Shown here one piece after another: positions 12,065 to 23,056 of a DNA stretch of 64,000 nt. Position numbers and translations under genes: made by a program. Positions within the stretch are counted from its first letter, which is position 1; every line of letters starts with the position of its first letter. The stretch comes from Cinnamomum chago. Lineage: Eukaryota > Streptophyta > Magnoliopsida > Laurales > Lauraceae. The stretch covers positions 75,059,501-75,123,500 of the forward strand of contig CP142454.1 in NCBI GenBank assembly GCA_038049695.1. The letters are read 5' to 3'. Under the pieces are notes generated by a model, which searched no databases, was not told where the DNA came from, and saw nothing but the letters and a program-made list of their open reading frames with translations.

Positions 12065-12590
12065 TGTTTTATTAAAAAACAAGAATACAATTTAGAACAA
12101 CCCTAGGAAGGCATCACAGACCCAAATGCAAATTCTCATCAACCAAGTCAACCAAGGACATTAATGCCAAAACACTGCTCGGCACCCAAAAATAGGAGAA
12201 AATGCAACAAAACCTCTTGTAGAGGTTGCCCATGATATCAGCTTTCTTTGGGCCTTTATTGCAACAGTAGGAGGTGGTGTATCCAGTTTATTCTGGAATG
12301 TCTCATGACTCCTCTCCAGCCAATTGAACTGCTGAAGCACAATAAGGGACCAACTCCAAAACTAAAGCCGTGGCTAGAAAGGGAATCCAAAAAAACCAAC
12401 TGTCCATTCAAGAATCCCATTGTTTGGCATGATCCAAAGCACTTCATATAAACTGAAGAATAGTTCCAAATTTATTTTGCAAAAGGAGTTGGGGACCGGT
12501 GAATATCTCCTGCATCCCTTAGGCATACTATGCTTCCATGGTAAAATTTCTTCCTTACCAGTAACTTCCATCTAATACTAATAACTTGTC
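12065..12590 (-). mobile_element. Possible L1 3' fragment
   Basis: The left border TTTTATTAAAAAACAAG resembles the 3' ends of the L1 fragments at 8836 and 26412. Minus-strand reading frames overlap across 12256-12571. I cannot place a specific domain, so this rests on the end sequence and strand only. Confidence 0.3.
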
Positions 12591-12599
12591 TGTGTTATA

Positions 12600-14135
12600 G
12601 TTTGATGACAAGGCTCAACTAGATAGGGGCTAAAGAAATTTCCTGATTTTAGTAGAAAGCTATGAAGTTTGCTGTCCTTGTTCTTGACTCTTGACTTTCC
12701 CTATTTTTCTTTTTTTTTATTTTTACTGGAATCATAAATGTAATTTATTTTACCATGAAAAATATACACCCAGACACCAAATGATCAAAATGAGACTTAA
12801 AAAACTAACCTCATAAAAAAAAACCCTAAGAGTCAGAGTATTATATAAAAGATTTCACTAATTAAGAACCCATGAAGCCAGCAAGATTCCCTTCCCCCCA
12901 GACCCAGAGCAATCTTAATCACGGTTCAAAATTGTAGCTGTGTCAGTCTGTGTTGGTGAAAATTTTCCAAGTCTTAGAAGTTTCTGAAAAATATCTGAAG
13001 ATCTAGAATGTTATGAATAGTTAGGTTATCATATTTATTTATTTGTTCATTTTTTTGCCGTTTGAATTAGGGCGTTATAAATGGTTATGTATTGACTAGG
13101 GTTGTGCAGGTACTATATCACTGATCGATTGTAAATTGTTTGCTGTTCAGGTAGAGTGATTTTTATTGATTTCAGGATTGACACTCCATGCTCTTTTTTA
13201 GTAACTTTTTAACAAGACTTCTTCTCCTGGCCAATCTGGAATTTTCTATTTTCACAATAATCTTCACATCAATTGCACTTCCAAATGAATCTTTACAGCA
13301 TTTCCTCTTCCTTCTCATATCTAGCAAAAGCAAAACAAAAGGGGCCCATATCTCTAGTTCTTCTTGGGATATTGACATCCAACACATTACTACATTGCCT
13401 GAAAATGTGGAACATATATCCTAGCAACGTGAATTCTGTGATGGAGACTAAAAATGCACAACAAAATTCTCTTTCAGTTTCAGCTTCTTGATGCTTAAGT
13501 TTTTTTCTTCAATGGCTCCTTGGGTCCTCTTGCCACGGAATCTCGCTTCGACAATTTCCCCCCATTAAGGCCCTATCAAACTCTCCCTAGAGGTATATCT
13601 ATTATCTAGGCTCTTATTTGACGAAAAATCAGATGCGGATAGCATAATTCAGACTGCAGAAAAGCTCACGGAGTAATACGAAAGCACCTGTGAGGCTCAA
13701 ATTGATATTTGTATGGTTCAGATTAGAACTCCTATTAGGGTTTTTGTTGCTCAATTGATTTGATCAATGTTTAGGATTTATTTTGGGTTTTATGTTGTTT
13801 CAAACAATATATTAGCTCATATAGGGGACATCCAATTTCAATAATTTCTTTATTTATCTCAGTTCTTCTCCTTGGATTAACTTTTCTTTGTTGGATTGAA
13901 TTTAGCAGTGTTGGTGATGGTCATTGCTTTCTACTTGATTTTTTTCTTCTCTTTGCTGTTGTTGTGCTTTAGATTTTGGGGTTTGGATAGCATCGCAGAG
14001 TCTGAGAATTCATCCAGACTACGCTACTATTTGTGTGCATTTACCTGCACATAATTTTGATATTGTATTAAGTATCAAGGCATACCATATGATATCTTAG
14101 ACTCAAAAGTTTTAAGACTTGCAAGGGGCGACTCT
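12600..14135. other. No recognisable gene
   Basis: AT-rich sequence with short overlapping ORFs on both strands around 13170-13490, none resembling a known domain. Likely intronic within the FAM135-like relic. Confidence 0.45.
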
Positions 14136-14513
14136 GTCACCCTTGAGTTGACTACTCTACTGAGTTGCACCTAGAGCCTCGCAAAACCTTAAAAATTGTG
14201 ATTTTCTTTGTCATAAAAAAGTTCAATATAGAAAATGATGTCCTATGAATTTAAGCCACGCGTCACCCTTGCGTTGACTAGTCCACTGAGTTGCACCCTA
14301 GAGCCTCGCAAAACCTTAAAAATTGTGATCTTTTTGTCATAAAAAAGGTCAATATAGAAAATGATGTCCTATGAATTTAAGCCACGCGTCACCCTTGAGT
14401 TGACTACTCTACTGAGTTGCACCCTAGAGCCTTGCAAAACCTTAAAAATTGTGATTTTTTTGTCTTAAAAAAGGTCAATATAGAAACTGATGTCCTATGA
14501 ATTTAAGCCACGC
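14136..14513. repeat. Three 126-bp tandem repeats
   Basis: Units at 14136-14261, 14262-14387 and 14388-14513 are each exactly 126 bp, start GTCACCCTTG and end AAGCCACGC. They differ by only a few substitutions and compensating small indels. Confidence 0.95.
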
Positions 14514-15468
14514 ATTTTAATTATTGTTATTTTGAATGGTTAGCCACACGTCTAAAATATTTTGGTTGAATTTAAGTATTAATAATAGGTAGGCAGATTT
14601 GATTTTCATCAAATCAGACAATCATTACCTCTGATCTTTGAATATTTAGGATCCTCTAGAATTGTGGTTTTGATTTTCCAAGAACAATGCAAAAGGACCA
14701 CAGAAGCCTCTTAACATCTTCCCACAATAAGAAAATAGTCAGAAATTAGTTTTTTTTGTCTTCTTTCCCATACAGCCCGAGAGACTCTGGGTTTGATGCA
14801 ACTTAGTAGGAGCCGTGTCTGAGTAATCACAACCTATTCTACTTAGACTCATTTGATTTTTAGAGCCATGCTTGACTAGCCAAGTCTTTGCTCGCATCAT
14901 TCTCCTGCATTGGCTTCTGTGGCCTTCCAACAGCCCCCTTTTTATAGCTATTTTTTTAATTAAATACTGTTCTCAATAAAAAAAAGAGAGGATAACCTCT
15001 ACGTTTCCTGGCGTCACACCTTACCTACTAAAAAACAAAAAAACTCTACTTTTCTGAACAAGAAGTCAAAAAATTTCATACCAAACAACTAAAAACAAAA
15101 TACCATCATAATCCAACTTATTTTTATATTCCCTCTTGATGTGATGCTTTACTTCACTTGATTTTAAAAGTAAAATTACCAAAGGGGCCCTAAAGATGTG
15201 TTTGAACATAACACCTAGCTGTTTCAAGATGTCTTGTGCCCCTTCCACCCAGTCTCCCATTTTCCAGGGATCTTTTGACTTTCCTGATCCCCACTGTACA
15301 GCTGAAAAGGAAACTCTACCATGTCGGTACCATGGTTCCGTCTTTCACAACTTGTTGGAAAAAAGCATCTTGCTTATTGCTTTTTTCCTGCTCATCTTTA
15401 TTGTTTAAAAGAGCGATTTTAAATGTGCCTTCTGAAATTTTTGAGTGAGCCTCATTTTTTGCTGTGTT
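14514..15468. other. No gene; possible PIF-like MITE end
   Basis: Minus-strand sequence beginning GGGCCCCTTTGGTAATTTTAC (end at about 15193) resembles PIF/Harbinger MITE termini. No matching left end was found. No exon recognised. Confidence 0.35.
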
Positions 15469-16051
15469 GCGGTTAGTGCTAAGAGAATAACATATACTTA
15501 AGTTCTATTAAATCACCATAGCTAAAACCAAACCAAACCAAGCCTTTTCCCATTAGGTGGGGTCGGCTATATGGATTTGACGACGCCAATCAAATCTGTT
15601 TAGGGCCATGTCTTCCGTTAGATCCATGTAGGCAAGGTCATATTTAATATTTTATTTCCAACTTCTCTTGGGTCTCCCTCTCCCTCTCCTACTCCGGGCA
15701 ATCTCTATGCTTTCACACCTTTTAACAGGTGCCTCTGTTGGGCGCCTACTAACATGGCCGAACCATCTCAGTCGATTTTCTCTTATTTTATCTTTAATTG
15801 GTGTTATTCCTGCTTTGCCCCTAATCTCCTCATTCCTAATCCTATCTCTCCTTGTGATCCCGCACATCCATCTAAGCATTCTCATCTCCGCAACTTTCAT
15901 CTTCTTAACATGATTATGCTTTACTGCCAACACTCTGATCCATATAACGACGCTGGACATACCGCCACCTTATAATACTTACATATACTTAAGTGAGCGG
16001 TTAGTGGTAATAGAATAACATATACTTAAGTTCTATTAAATCACCATGGCT
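15469..16051. repeat. 55-bp direct repeats flanking the RTE insertion
   Basis: Copies at 15469-15523 and 15997-16051 match at 52 of 55 positions. A shorter partial copy (ACATATACTTAAG) lies just before the right copy at about 15980. Confidence 0.9.
15524..15996 (-). mobile_element. 5'-truncated RTE-type LINE
   Basis: The minus-strand ORF 15652-15960 encodes the C-terminus of an RTE-clade reverse transcriptase: MRMLRWMCGITRRDRIRNE, RLRWFGHVSRRP, RGRGRPKRSW. The 3' UTR carries the GTGGGGTCGGCTATATGG-type segment (15558-15575, plus strand) and ends in a TTTGG-type tail (15526-15540). A 55-bp direct repeat flanks it (15469-15523 and 15997-16051, three mismatches), probably a very long TSD. The 5' end, with endonuclease and most of the RT, is missing. 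Confidence 0.85.
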
Positions 16052-16528
16052 ACTGTTCAAAATTATTTAGGTGGAAACTCTTTTTTTTCTAATACATCGT
16101 AGGAAGTATCTAAATCAAAACAACACTACGCTTTCCTGTGGTTCATTGTTCAGACTGTTCATTGGTTGGGTTCCACTTCCACTGTTATGGACCAGTGGCT
16201 GCTATTGGCATGGATAATGGTGGGAATGATTTTGCCATTTAATTTGTGGCCCTTTCCTCACGCATTCCTTGCTGCTAGCATTCTTCCTATCCATTGTCTT
16301 GTCACTGGTTGATGTTTAAGATTATATGAATAGTAAATTTCTCTCATGGCTAATCTACAGTGCAACCCATACTATGCATGGTCTAGATCATTGATCATGG
16401 CATATATCTAAATTCAGTGCATTGGATGTTTAACCTGTGCACAGGTTAGAGCCTCCCATTTTGCATATATATCCTGTTTTTTGTGCTGCAATGTTGTCTG
16501 AACATGGTCAGTTGACTGTTCTCTTCTT

Positions 16529-16574
16529 AACTTGGATTACATATAAATAGGAACTTGGATTACATATAAATAGG
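16529..16574. repeat. 23-bp tandem duplication at an intron end
   Basis: AACTTGGATTACATATAAAT plus AGG occurs twice in a row (16529-16551, 16552-16574). It duplicates the 3' splice-site context, TAG, just before the exon starting at 16574. Confidence 0.9.
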
Positions 16575-17707
16575 GACATCATCTGGATTTACGGCTTGTT
16601 CGGAATCAATGGCTTTTGATAGATCCTGGAGCAGAATGTCTTATGTCAGAGGCCAATGAAGATAAAACTACTGGAGACATCAGAGAAATGGGTGGAAGAT
16701 TGGCTGAAGAAGTTACTGCTTTCTTTAGAAAGAAAATGGATAAAGCTTCAAAATCTGGAGGCTATAGAAACATAAAGCTTAGTTTTGTAGGGCATTCCAT
16801 AGGAAACGTCATCATTAGAAGTGCTTTGCCAGGTATAAATAGACTCGCCTTTTGTTCTTTTTTCCCTTTGTTATTTGGTATGTACTATACATACATTGTT
16901 TCTGTTGTGCTATAAGCTGTTTTTAATTACCTCAGATAGCTTGATGGAACCTTAGCTGAAATACCTCTACGCATACATGTCTGTATCGGGGCCACACTTG
17001 GGGTATATGTACAGCTCAAACACTTTATTCAACTCCGGGTAGTGGCTTCTGAAGAAGCTCAAAGGGGCTCAGTGCATTCACCAACTCACTTTAACTGATG
17101 ATCCAGATCTCGAGAATACGTTCTTTTACAAGTTTTGCAAGGTATCAGGTCCCAATAATGTCCACCAAATTGCCTCTTTTCGTTAATATTGCTCAATCAC
17201 CTATAAATTAATGATAGTCTATGTACCATGTGGAGAAAACAACCTGAGGGTGCATTCTTTTGAAATTTTGATTTCTCAAATGCCAACTTCTATTCTCAAG
17301 GTTTAATGAGTCCTCACACCTGGATTCCATCCTTTTTGCAGCAGAGGACACTGGAGTAATTCAAGAACATAATTTTAATATCCTCACCACAGGTATTTCA
17401 CTTATAGTGTCTTTATTTACTTTTGGAAATCGCTGCACTTCTTCCTTTTGAGAGTCAAAAGAGCTAATTTACATGTAAAAATGAAAACAAATGGTTGTCT
17501 GTTTCTCTCAAATTTTCTATCTCAACTTTGTTACTATATTGAACGATACTTTAAAAGCCGAAGAAAAGAAGAGAACAGGCATTTTGTCCTGTTTATTTAC
17601 AGTTCCAACCCAATGCTTCCCCATGCATTTTCAGGATGGTTATGTTCCTTATCATTCAGCTAGAATTGAACTGTGGCCAGCTTCATCATGGGACTTCTCA
17701 AAGAACG
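16574..17707 (+). pseudogene. FAM135/DUF676-like serine esterase relic, 3' exons
   Basis: Four exons with consistent phases: 16574-16832, 16936-17141, 17342-17392 and 17635 to about 17707. They encode the DUF676 lipase-like domain of plant FAM135-type proteins: GHHLDLRLVRNQWLLIDPGA, EANEDKTTGDIREMGGRLAE and the nucleophile elbow GHSIGN. Then come SGPHLGYMYSSN, TDDPDLENTFFYK, NIILISSPQ and DGYVPYHSARIEL. Intact relatives are cytosolic or membrane-associated putative serine esterases of largely unknown substrate. Exon 2 has two in-frame TAG codons (after SLMEP and after TLFNSG) and exon 3 one TAA (after RTLE), so no full protein can be made. Homology stops abruptly at KNG (about 17707), where the C-terminal part should continue; different sequence follows. 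Confidence 0.85.
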
Positions 17708-18136
17708 GGGGTCTGTGGATCTACTCAAGTCCAATTGAACTTGGAGATGTACTTCATTTATTTCTACAAATAAATAACCATGTGTTGCAAGCTGTAATGT
17801 ATTCATAGAGATTATTTGTACCATGTAAAGGATTTTTCATATTGTTTGTGACAATTTGATTTCATTTTATCAAGAAGTTGCATCTGGATGTCCTTGGGTA
17901 TCATTTTATCAAGAAGTTGCATCTGTATGTCTTAGGTATCTCAGTGACAACACCACACCGAGTAGGAAAACAGGAGCTGTCTTCTCGGCCGAACCTCAAC
18001 ATTAGGAGATGGCCCTGTGTTTCCGGATACAGTTGGGAGGAGGCTAGCAGTGATCTTAACTTCACCTGTGATAAAGCAGGTTATAATGTTGGAGGTTGGG
18101 GTGATGTAAACTGTTGGATTCAATCATTTCCAGGTG
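17708..18136 (+). other. Two exon-like pieces of an unrecognised gene
   Basis: Directly after the FAM135-like homology stops, the frame continues as GLWIYSSPIELGDV. A second open block around 17935-18136 encodes VGKQELSSRPNLNIRRWPCV, SGYSWEEASSDLNFTCDKAG and GGWGDVNCWIQSFPG and ends at a donor-like CCAG/GTGTG. Composition (W, C, G rich) is protein-like and unlike noncoding shadow ORFs. I cannot name a family. It could be a capture by a transposon, a gene fusion, or the 3' part of a diverged gene. Confidence 0.35.
17866..17943. repeat. 39-bp tandem duplication
   Basis: ATTTTATCAAGAAGTTGCAT and its continuation (to CTTGGGT/CTTAGGT) occur twice back to back with few differences. Confidence 0.85.
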
Positions 18137-18226
18137 TGATTCATGATCATCATTTAATCAATGTTGCAAATATCATTCAGATCTGAGTGGGACTAGGGCA
18201 CCTAAATTAAAGGGCATTACTCAATG

Positions 18227-18916
18227 ATAGGGGTGTAAAAAAAAAAAAAATCGAAAAGCCGTCTAACCGACTGGACTGAACCGAACCAACGGTTAATAAC
18301 CGTGTTTCAGAATTTCGGTAACAGTTACGGTTACTAGAATTGAAAAACCGTGCTTCACGGTTTGGTTTCGGTTTTCCGTCTGAACTCATAGTTATTAACC
18401 GAACCAAATGTGAAACACGATTCGGTTAACTATTTTCCCACACTACACGGTTAACCAAACTGTTAATCCCCAAGTTATAAAAAAAAAAAAAAAAGAAAGA
18501 AAGAAGAAACGGGGTATTGTGTAATTCTATAATTTAAATAATCCCTTTTAACTTCTGAGGCTAGAGGAAAAAGTGAAGGATCAAGGATGTGTTTGCTAGA
18601 AAAATGTGCTTTATTATTTTATTTGTCTATATGAACATTTTAATGCTACTTTAGTATTTTGTAATTATATAATTTGTTATCTAGGATATTTGGTTTTTAT
18701 TTTTGAACATGTATTTTGCAACTGTAAAAAAAAAACATGTATTTTAAATGACAACTAATTGTAACCGAAATGTTTAATACGGTTAATCGCGGTTTGATTT
18801 TTTAACAGGTTTTTAGGATATGGTTATGGTTATAGTTTATATAAATTGAAAATCGTAAAATACGATTTGATCAATGGTGTTTTCCAAACACACGGTTAAC
18901 CAAACCGTTATACCTC
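18227..18916. mobile_element. hAT-like MITE with CGGTTAACCG-type interior
   Basis: Ends ATAGGGGTGTAA and, reversed, AGAGGTATAACGG. Flanked by TACTCAATG at 18218-18226 and 18917-18925: a 9-bp TSD, or 8 plus one chance match. The interior is filled with variants of ACGGTTAACCAAACCG and GGTTTCGGTTTT. No ORF. It sits just outside the left end of CNL block copy 1. Confidence 0.75.
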
Positions 18917-18957
18917 TACTCAATGCGGGTCCCTATGATGGTGCAGGCTAGAGACGG

Positions 18958-19072
18958 ATCAAACATTGGGCAATTTTGTACAAAGTGGCTGCTCGCAGTT
19001 TTCGAACTTGTGTTATTAAACATCGCACTTGAGAGTTTTGCCATTGCACCAAAGCAACAACCCTCCTAGTCG
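18958..19072 (-). mobile_element. SINE fragment (tRNA-derived), copy 1
   Basis: On the minus strand an A-box-like TTTGGTGCAATGG is followed about 31 bases later by a degraded B-box (TCGAAAACTGC), then GCAGCCACTTTGTACAAAAT, reminiscent of Au-type plant SINEs. The same unit heads block copies 2 (33163-33275) and 3 (40563-40675). In copy 3 the B-box is best preserved (GGTTCGAAAAC). Confidence 0.55.
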
Positions 19073-19079
19073 ATCTAAG

Positions 19080-22000
19080 TTTTTGGAGGAAATTTTCATC
19101 ACCCAGATAACTGAGCTCAAGCTTTTAAGACAAAAACTAAACTCTATCAAAATCCAAGACTTAGGAGGCTAATTCCTGTTTTTCCAGGTTTTATACCATG
19201 TGAAGAAAGATAACTACTGAGTACCAACTCATTTGCAGAGAGCGATATATTGTTGGTTTCTTTTTTTTTCTTTTTTTCTCTCCTTTGTTCCACTCATTGT
19301 ATGTATCCCTGCCTTTTTACACCCTGTGAAATCATGGTAAAAGTCTTGAAATCTTTTGATAAGATGTTCTAAAACCCCCTTGACCTAGTAAAATTTATTT
19401 TGAAAGATTTTTTTAAACAATAAAATAACCTATTTAAAACCAGTTCAAAACTGTGCATCATCTTTCTATATTATTTTGGCTGAGCCCCACTCAAATGATC
19501 AAAATTGAATTAGGGTGCAAATATTTTGGGGCTTAATGATTCGAACACTACATACACAGCAGAACCCAACAAAGTGGTGAAAGGAACATGTTTGACACCC
19601 ACCCACAGTTCACCCATCGGCTGGGTCAGACTGGGCCCAATCCATTCCCAGTGTGCTTTCTTCTATAGCACCAGTGACAAGAATTGGATCTTTCATCTAC
19701 GAAGCTAAGGCCCTTGTCTGTCTATAACTACGTTTGACATTTTTGTTGGGAGAATCTATATAGAATGCCTCTCTGCCCCTTCTTTATCTGCTAAACAAGA
19801 ATTTATATATAAGCATTAAGAAGTGAGACATTGAGAGTTCAGAACTTCATCATATATACACATATCATTAACGTTTTTAATTTATGCAGGCTCCACACTA
19901 AGTCAAAATTGATAAAATGGTCAAAATTGAAATTTAAGAGTCAAAATTAAAATCGATGCGGTCAAAATCAACCTCTTTAATATATAATAATTATAAACTT
20001 GATAATGGAAGAAGAAAACTCATAGAACGGAAATCATGTAATGAAGTTGGTGTGAGTATTCTATACTATATCTTTCTGAATCAATTGCAAGACTATTGGA
20101 GATCATGTAACATCAGATAATGGGAAGATCTAAAATTGAAGAAAGTACGAAAAAAAAAGGAGAAGTCAGGACCACCACTTTTAGACATTTGTTGGATTAC
20201 ATTTTCACCATTATATTCAAAACCAATATTTGATCTGTAATTTCTTTGTGATTATGTGGCAGACCAAAATTAAGGTTGTTAGGGTGCATTTGTGTGGCAA
20301 TAGGATTCCGTTCTCCATGGAATTTTCGTTTCTTCAAGAGAGAAGAATTCAACATTCCTATCGTTCACATAGAAAATCAAAATCCACTCTATTGAATAAA
20401 ATCGGTTCATTTTCTTCCTTTTCAAGAAGAAAAATATTTTCACCAAATGGTTGAAAAATGGGTTGGATGGAGAATCAGAGCAATTTCCACCCTAGTGCAG
20501 ATCCTTTTCGTTCGCATAAATCACCATCTCTAGAGTCCTAGGAAGAAGGATTAAATATATGATTTTTCCCTTCCATGGATTTAAGCACTCCCTCCTTCCC
20601 CTCTCCCGCTCTAAATCAAACTTAAAATTACAGAATCCACAGTTTACAGAATCCACAATTAGTTCAGTTATACACACATGATTTCACAAGTAGCAGAATA
20701 TATTGTCTTCAAACGTAGCCTTACATTGATATATTAAAGGTATTGATTTTCCACCAACACACAAACTCATTGCATAGCCTATCTTTAGAATATATTGCTC
20801 GCAAGTTGACATGACAATCTGCACACCACCAAACAGAGCAAAACTAAACACACATAAAGAAGTTAGAAAATAAAAGATATAAATAAATATTACTTGGAAA
20901 GTCAAGAAGATGTGGAGATTCTACGAAAAAAGAGAGAGAGAAAAAAAAAAAAAGAGAAAAAAGAAAAAGAAAACAAGATAGGATGGTGGAGAATTGACAA
21001 ATACACTGAATGTCCAAGTAGATTCCACTGGACCCCACTATGGGCCTCTTGATGGACTTAATGGTTTGCTAGGCCTGGGTGAACATCAGACTATCGGAGC
21101 TAAGTAGAAGTTAGTTTGCACTTGCTATCAAAAGAAATCAACACCATTTTTTTTTTCCAGATCCGGATCCTCTAAGATCCTCTAATATAAGTGGTACGCA
21201 TTACACGCTTCCGGTGGGTGGGATGTGTGGAACTCACCATAGGGCCCACCAACTGGTGATCAAATCTGTTAAAATTAAATGCCAACTCAACTGGTAGTGT
21301 ATCTTCAAATTTTACTTTGATAGGAGTTGGTCCTACTATAAGATTAAACACATTATTGATAATGTAAATAATAAATAATGTAAATAATGCATAGAGGTAA
21401 TGCATAAAGTTGTGCTAATCATGTTATTATGCATTGAACAGACCCCTTTCCAAATTATCATTCAGCTACCCACGTACACATGAACAAGTCCATTCCACCG
21501 TGGTACCATTCAAAAAAAAAAAAAAGTTCCATGCTGTCCAGATTTTGGATCGCATTGAGGATTTTGTGCAACCATAGCCGTTGGATTCTTATTTATCAGA
21601 CTACTGATCAATTTCTTTGTAATTAATTGAATGTTTGAAGGCCACTCATTTGAGACACATTAGATGTCAGCTGTCACAAAAACTTTGCTTTGTGGAAGAG
21701 GCATGTAACGTTCCATCCTCTTCAAAATTATCATTCAACAACCCACAGTCTACATGTGAAAATTCCATACTTTCCAAATTGTGGACCCCATCAAGGATGG
21801 ATTATGACCAGACACAGATATGCAACTATAGCCATTTGATTTTTGTCATTTTAATAATAATTGCACACAGAATGCCTTGGCCTTGACACTAGCCCAACCC
21901 TGTTGGACTGGATTTTAAGTATGTGGCCCAACTTCATATTCCGGACTGATAGTTAAAGGGACATATTGTGTGTAAGATCAAAGGCCTAGCTTGGCCCAGC

Positions 22001-22970
22001 TTGGCATAGCATATATTTAACATAAAGGGGCATACATCAAATGGGCTCAACCTAGGCCTGACTTTGAAGTTGGAGGCTGGATCTTGACCTGAATATAAGG
22101 GCCTATTTGTTTGCTTGAAATTGAATTTCTAGGAATTCTAAAAAATATATATTCCTATTGATTACCTAAAACCGAGGACACAAAGGTGAAGATCAATCCA
22201 CAAATATTGGCAATTAAATGCACCTCCCCTTTGATGGAAAATGATAATCTAACACAAACCTTAGTAAACATGAATTCTAGAAAAATCAAGATCCCATCTA
22301 CATCTCCACTTTATATTCTTCACCCATCTTCTCTTTAATATTCTTTCATTGGCATTGATTTTGCTATAAATTTTGAGTAATTCCATGTAAACACACGGGA
22401 CCTAAACATGTTGGAGTTGGACGATTTTAGCCCAACTTAGCCCCTATAACACTAAGACACCTTCACATGCATTTCTTCGAAACTTCATTTTTACTGTATA
22501 AATTTTGTTTCCCTATCATATAATTCATGGTGCCTACTGTATCCATAACATATATGGGCACCATATATAGCTTGGCCTTTGAACACCTCTACCACTAATT
22601 ATATTATGTTAACATTATTAGTGTCTTGTTATTTTTTCGGTCTTTAGTTTCTTGTAGGCCATTATTAAAAAGAAAATAGTAATTAACTCATTAATCACTA
22701 CGTACAACATTATGTAAACAAGAAACTATTTTAATCATTCAATTATTCCATTGTTTGTCGATAATAAAACATACCTTGGAAAGATGTTTAAATGTCACCA
22801 AACTGTCATGACAAATAGGAGATCAAGGGCCTTGTTTGGATCCTCGGAACTCAGTTGCCTGCAAGTAGTTTTTATGTAAGTCTAATTATCTATAACTCTG
22901 TTTAATTTCATTTATTTATGAGAGAGAGGGAAACAACAAAAAATAATTTTACTAGATGCACGAACCCTTA
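19080..22970. other. 3' flank of CNL copy 1, no gene
   Basis: Sequence shared with block copies 2 and 3. It has only short unconserved ORFs, long A/T runs (19260, 20941, 21512) and a pyrimidine splice-like TTTTTCCAG at 19181. I see no exon. Copy 1 lacks about 48 bp present in copies 2 and 3 near 20902, where the missing segment is bounded by TCAAG direct repeats. Confidence 0.6.
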
Positions 22971-23056
22971 TTTACATGTAAATGGAGTTACCTGTACAGC
23001 TGCTGTACTACTGGTTATGAAAATCCACAAGATTTCATAACCAATGCAGTTGGGAT

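Noticed and set aside
14136..14513. CRISPR-like array
   Set aside because: Long 126-bp contiguous repeats without spacers, in a plant genome.
15668..15975. Plus-strand ORFs of 73-81 codons opposite the RTE reverse transcriptase
   Set aside because: Shadow of the minus-strand RTE frame, which has the recognisable domain.
18958..19072. tRNA gene
   Set aside because: A- and B-boxes are present but no cloverleaf can be formed; the sequence is a SINE fragment repeated in each block.
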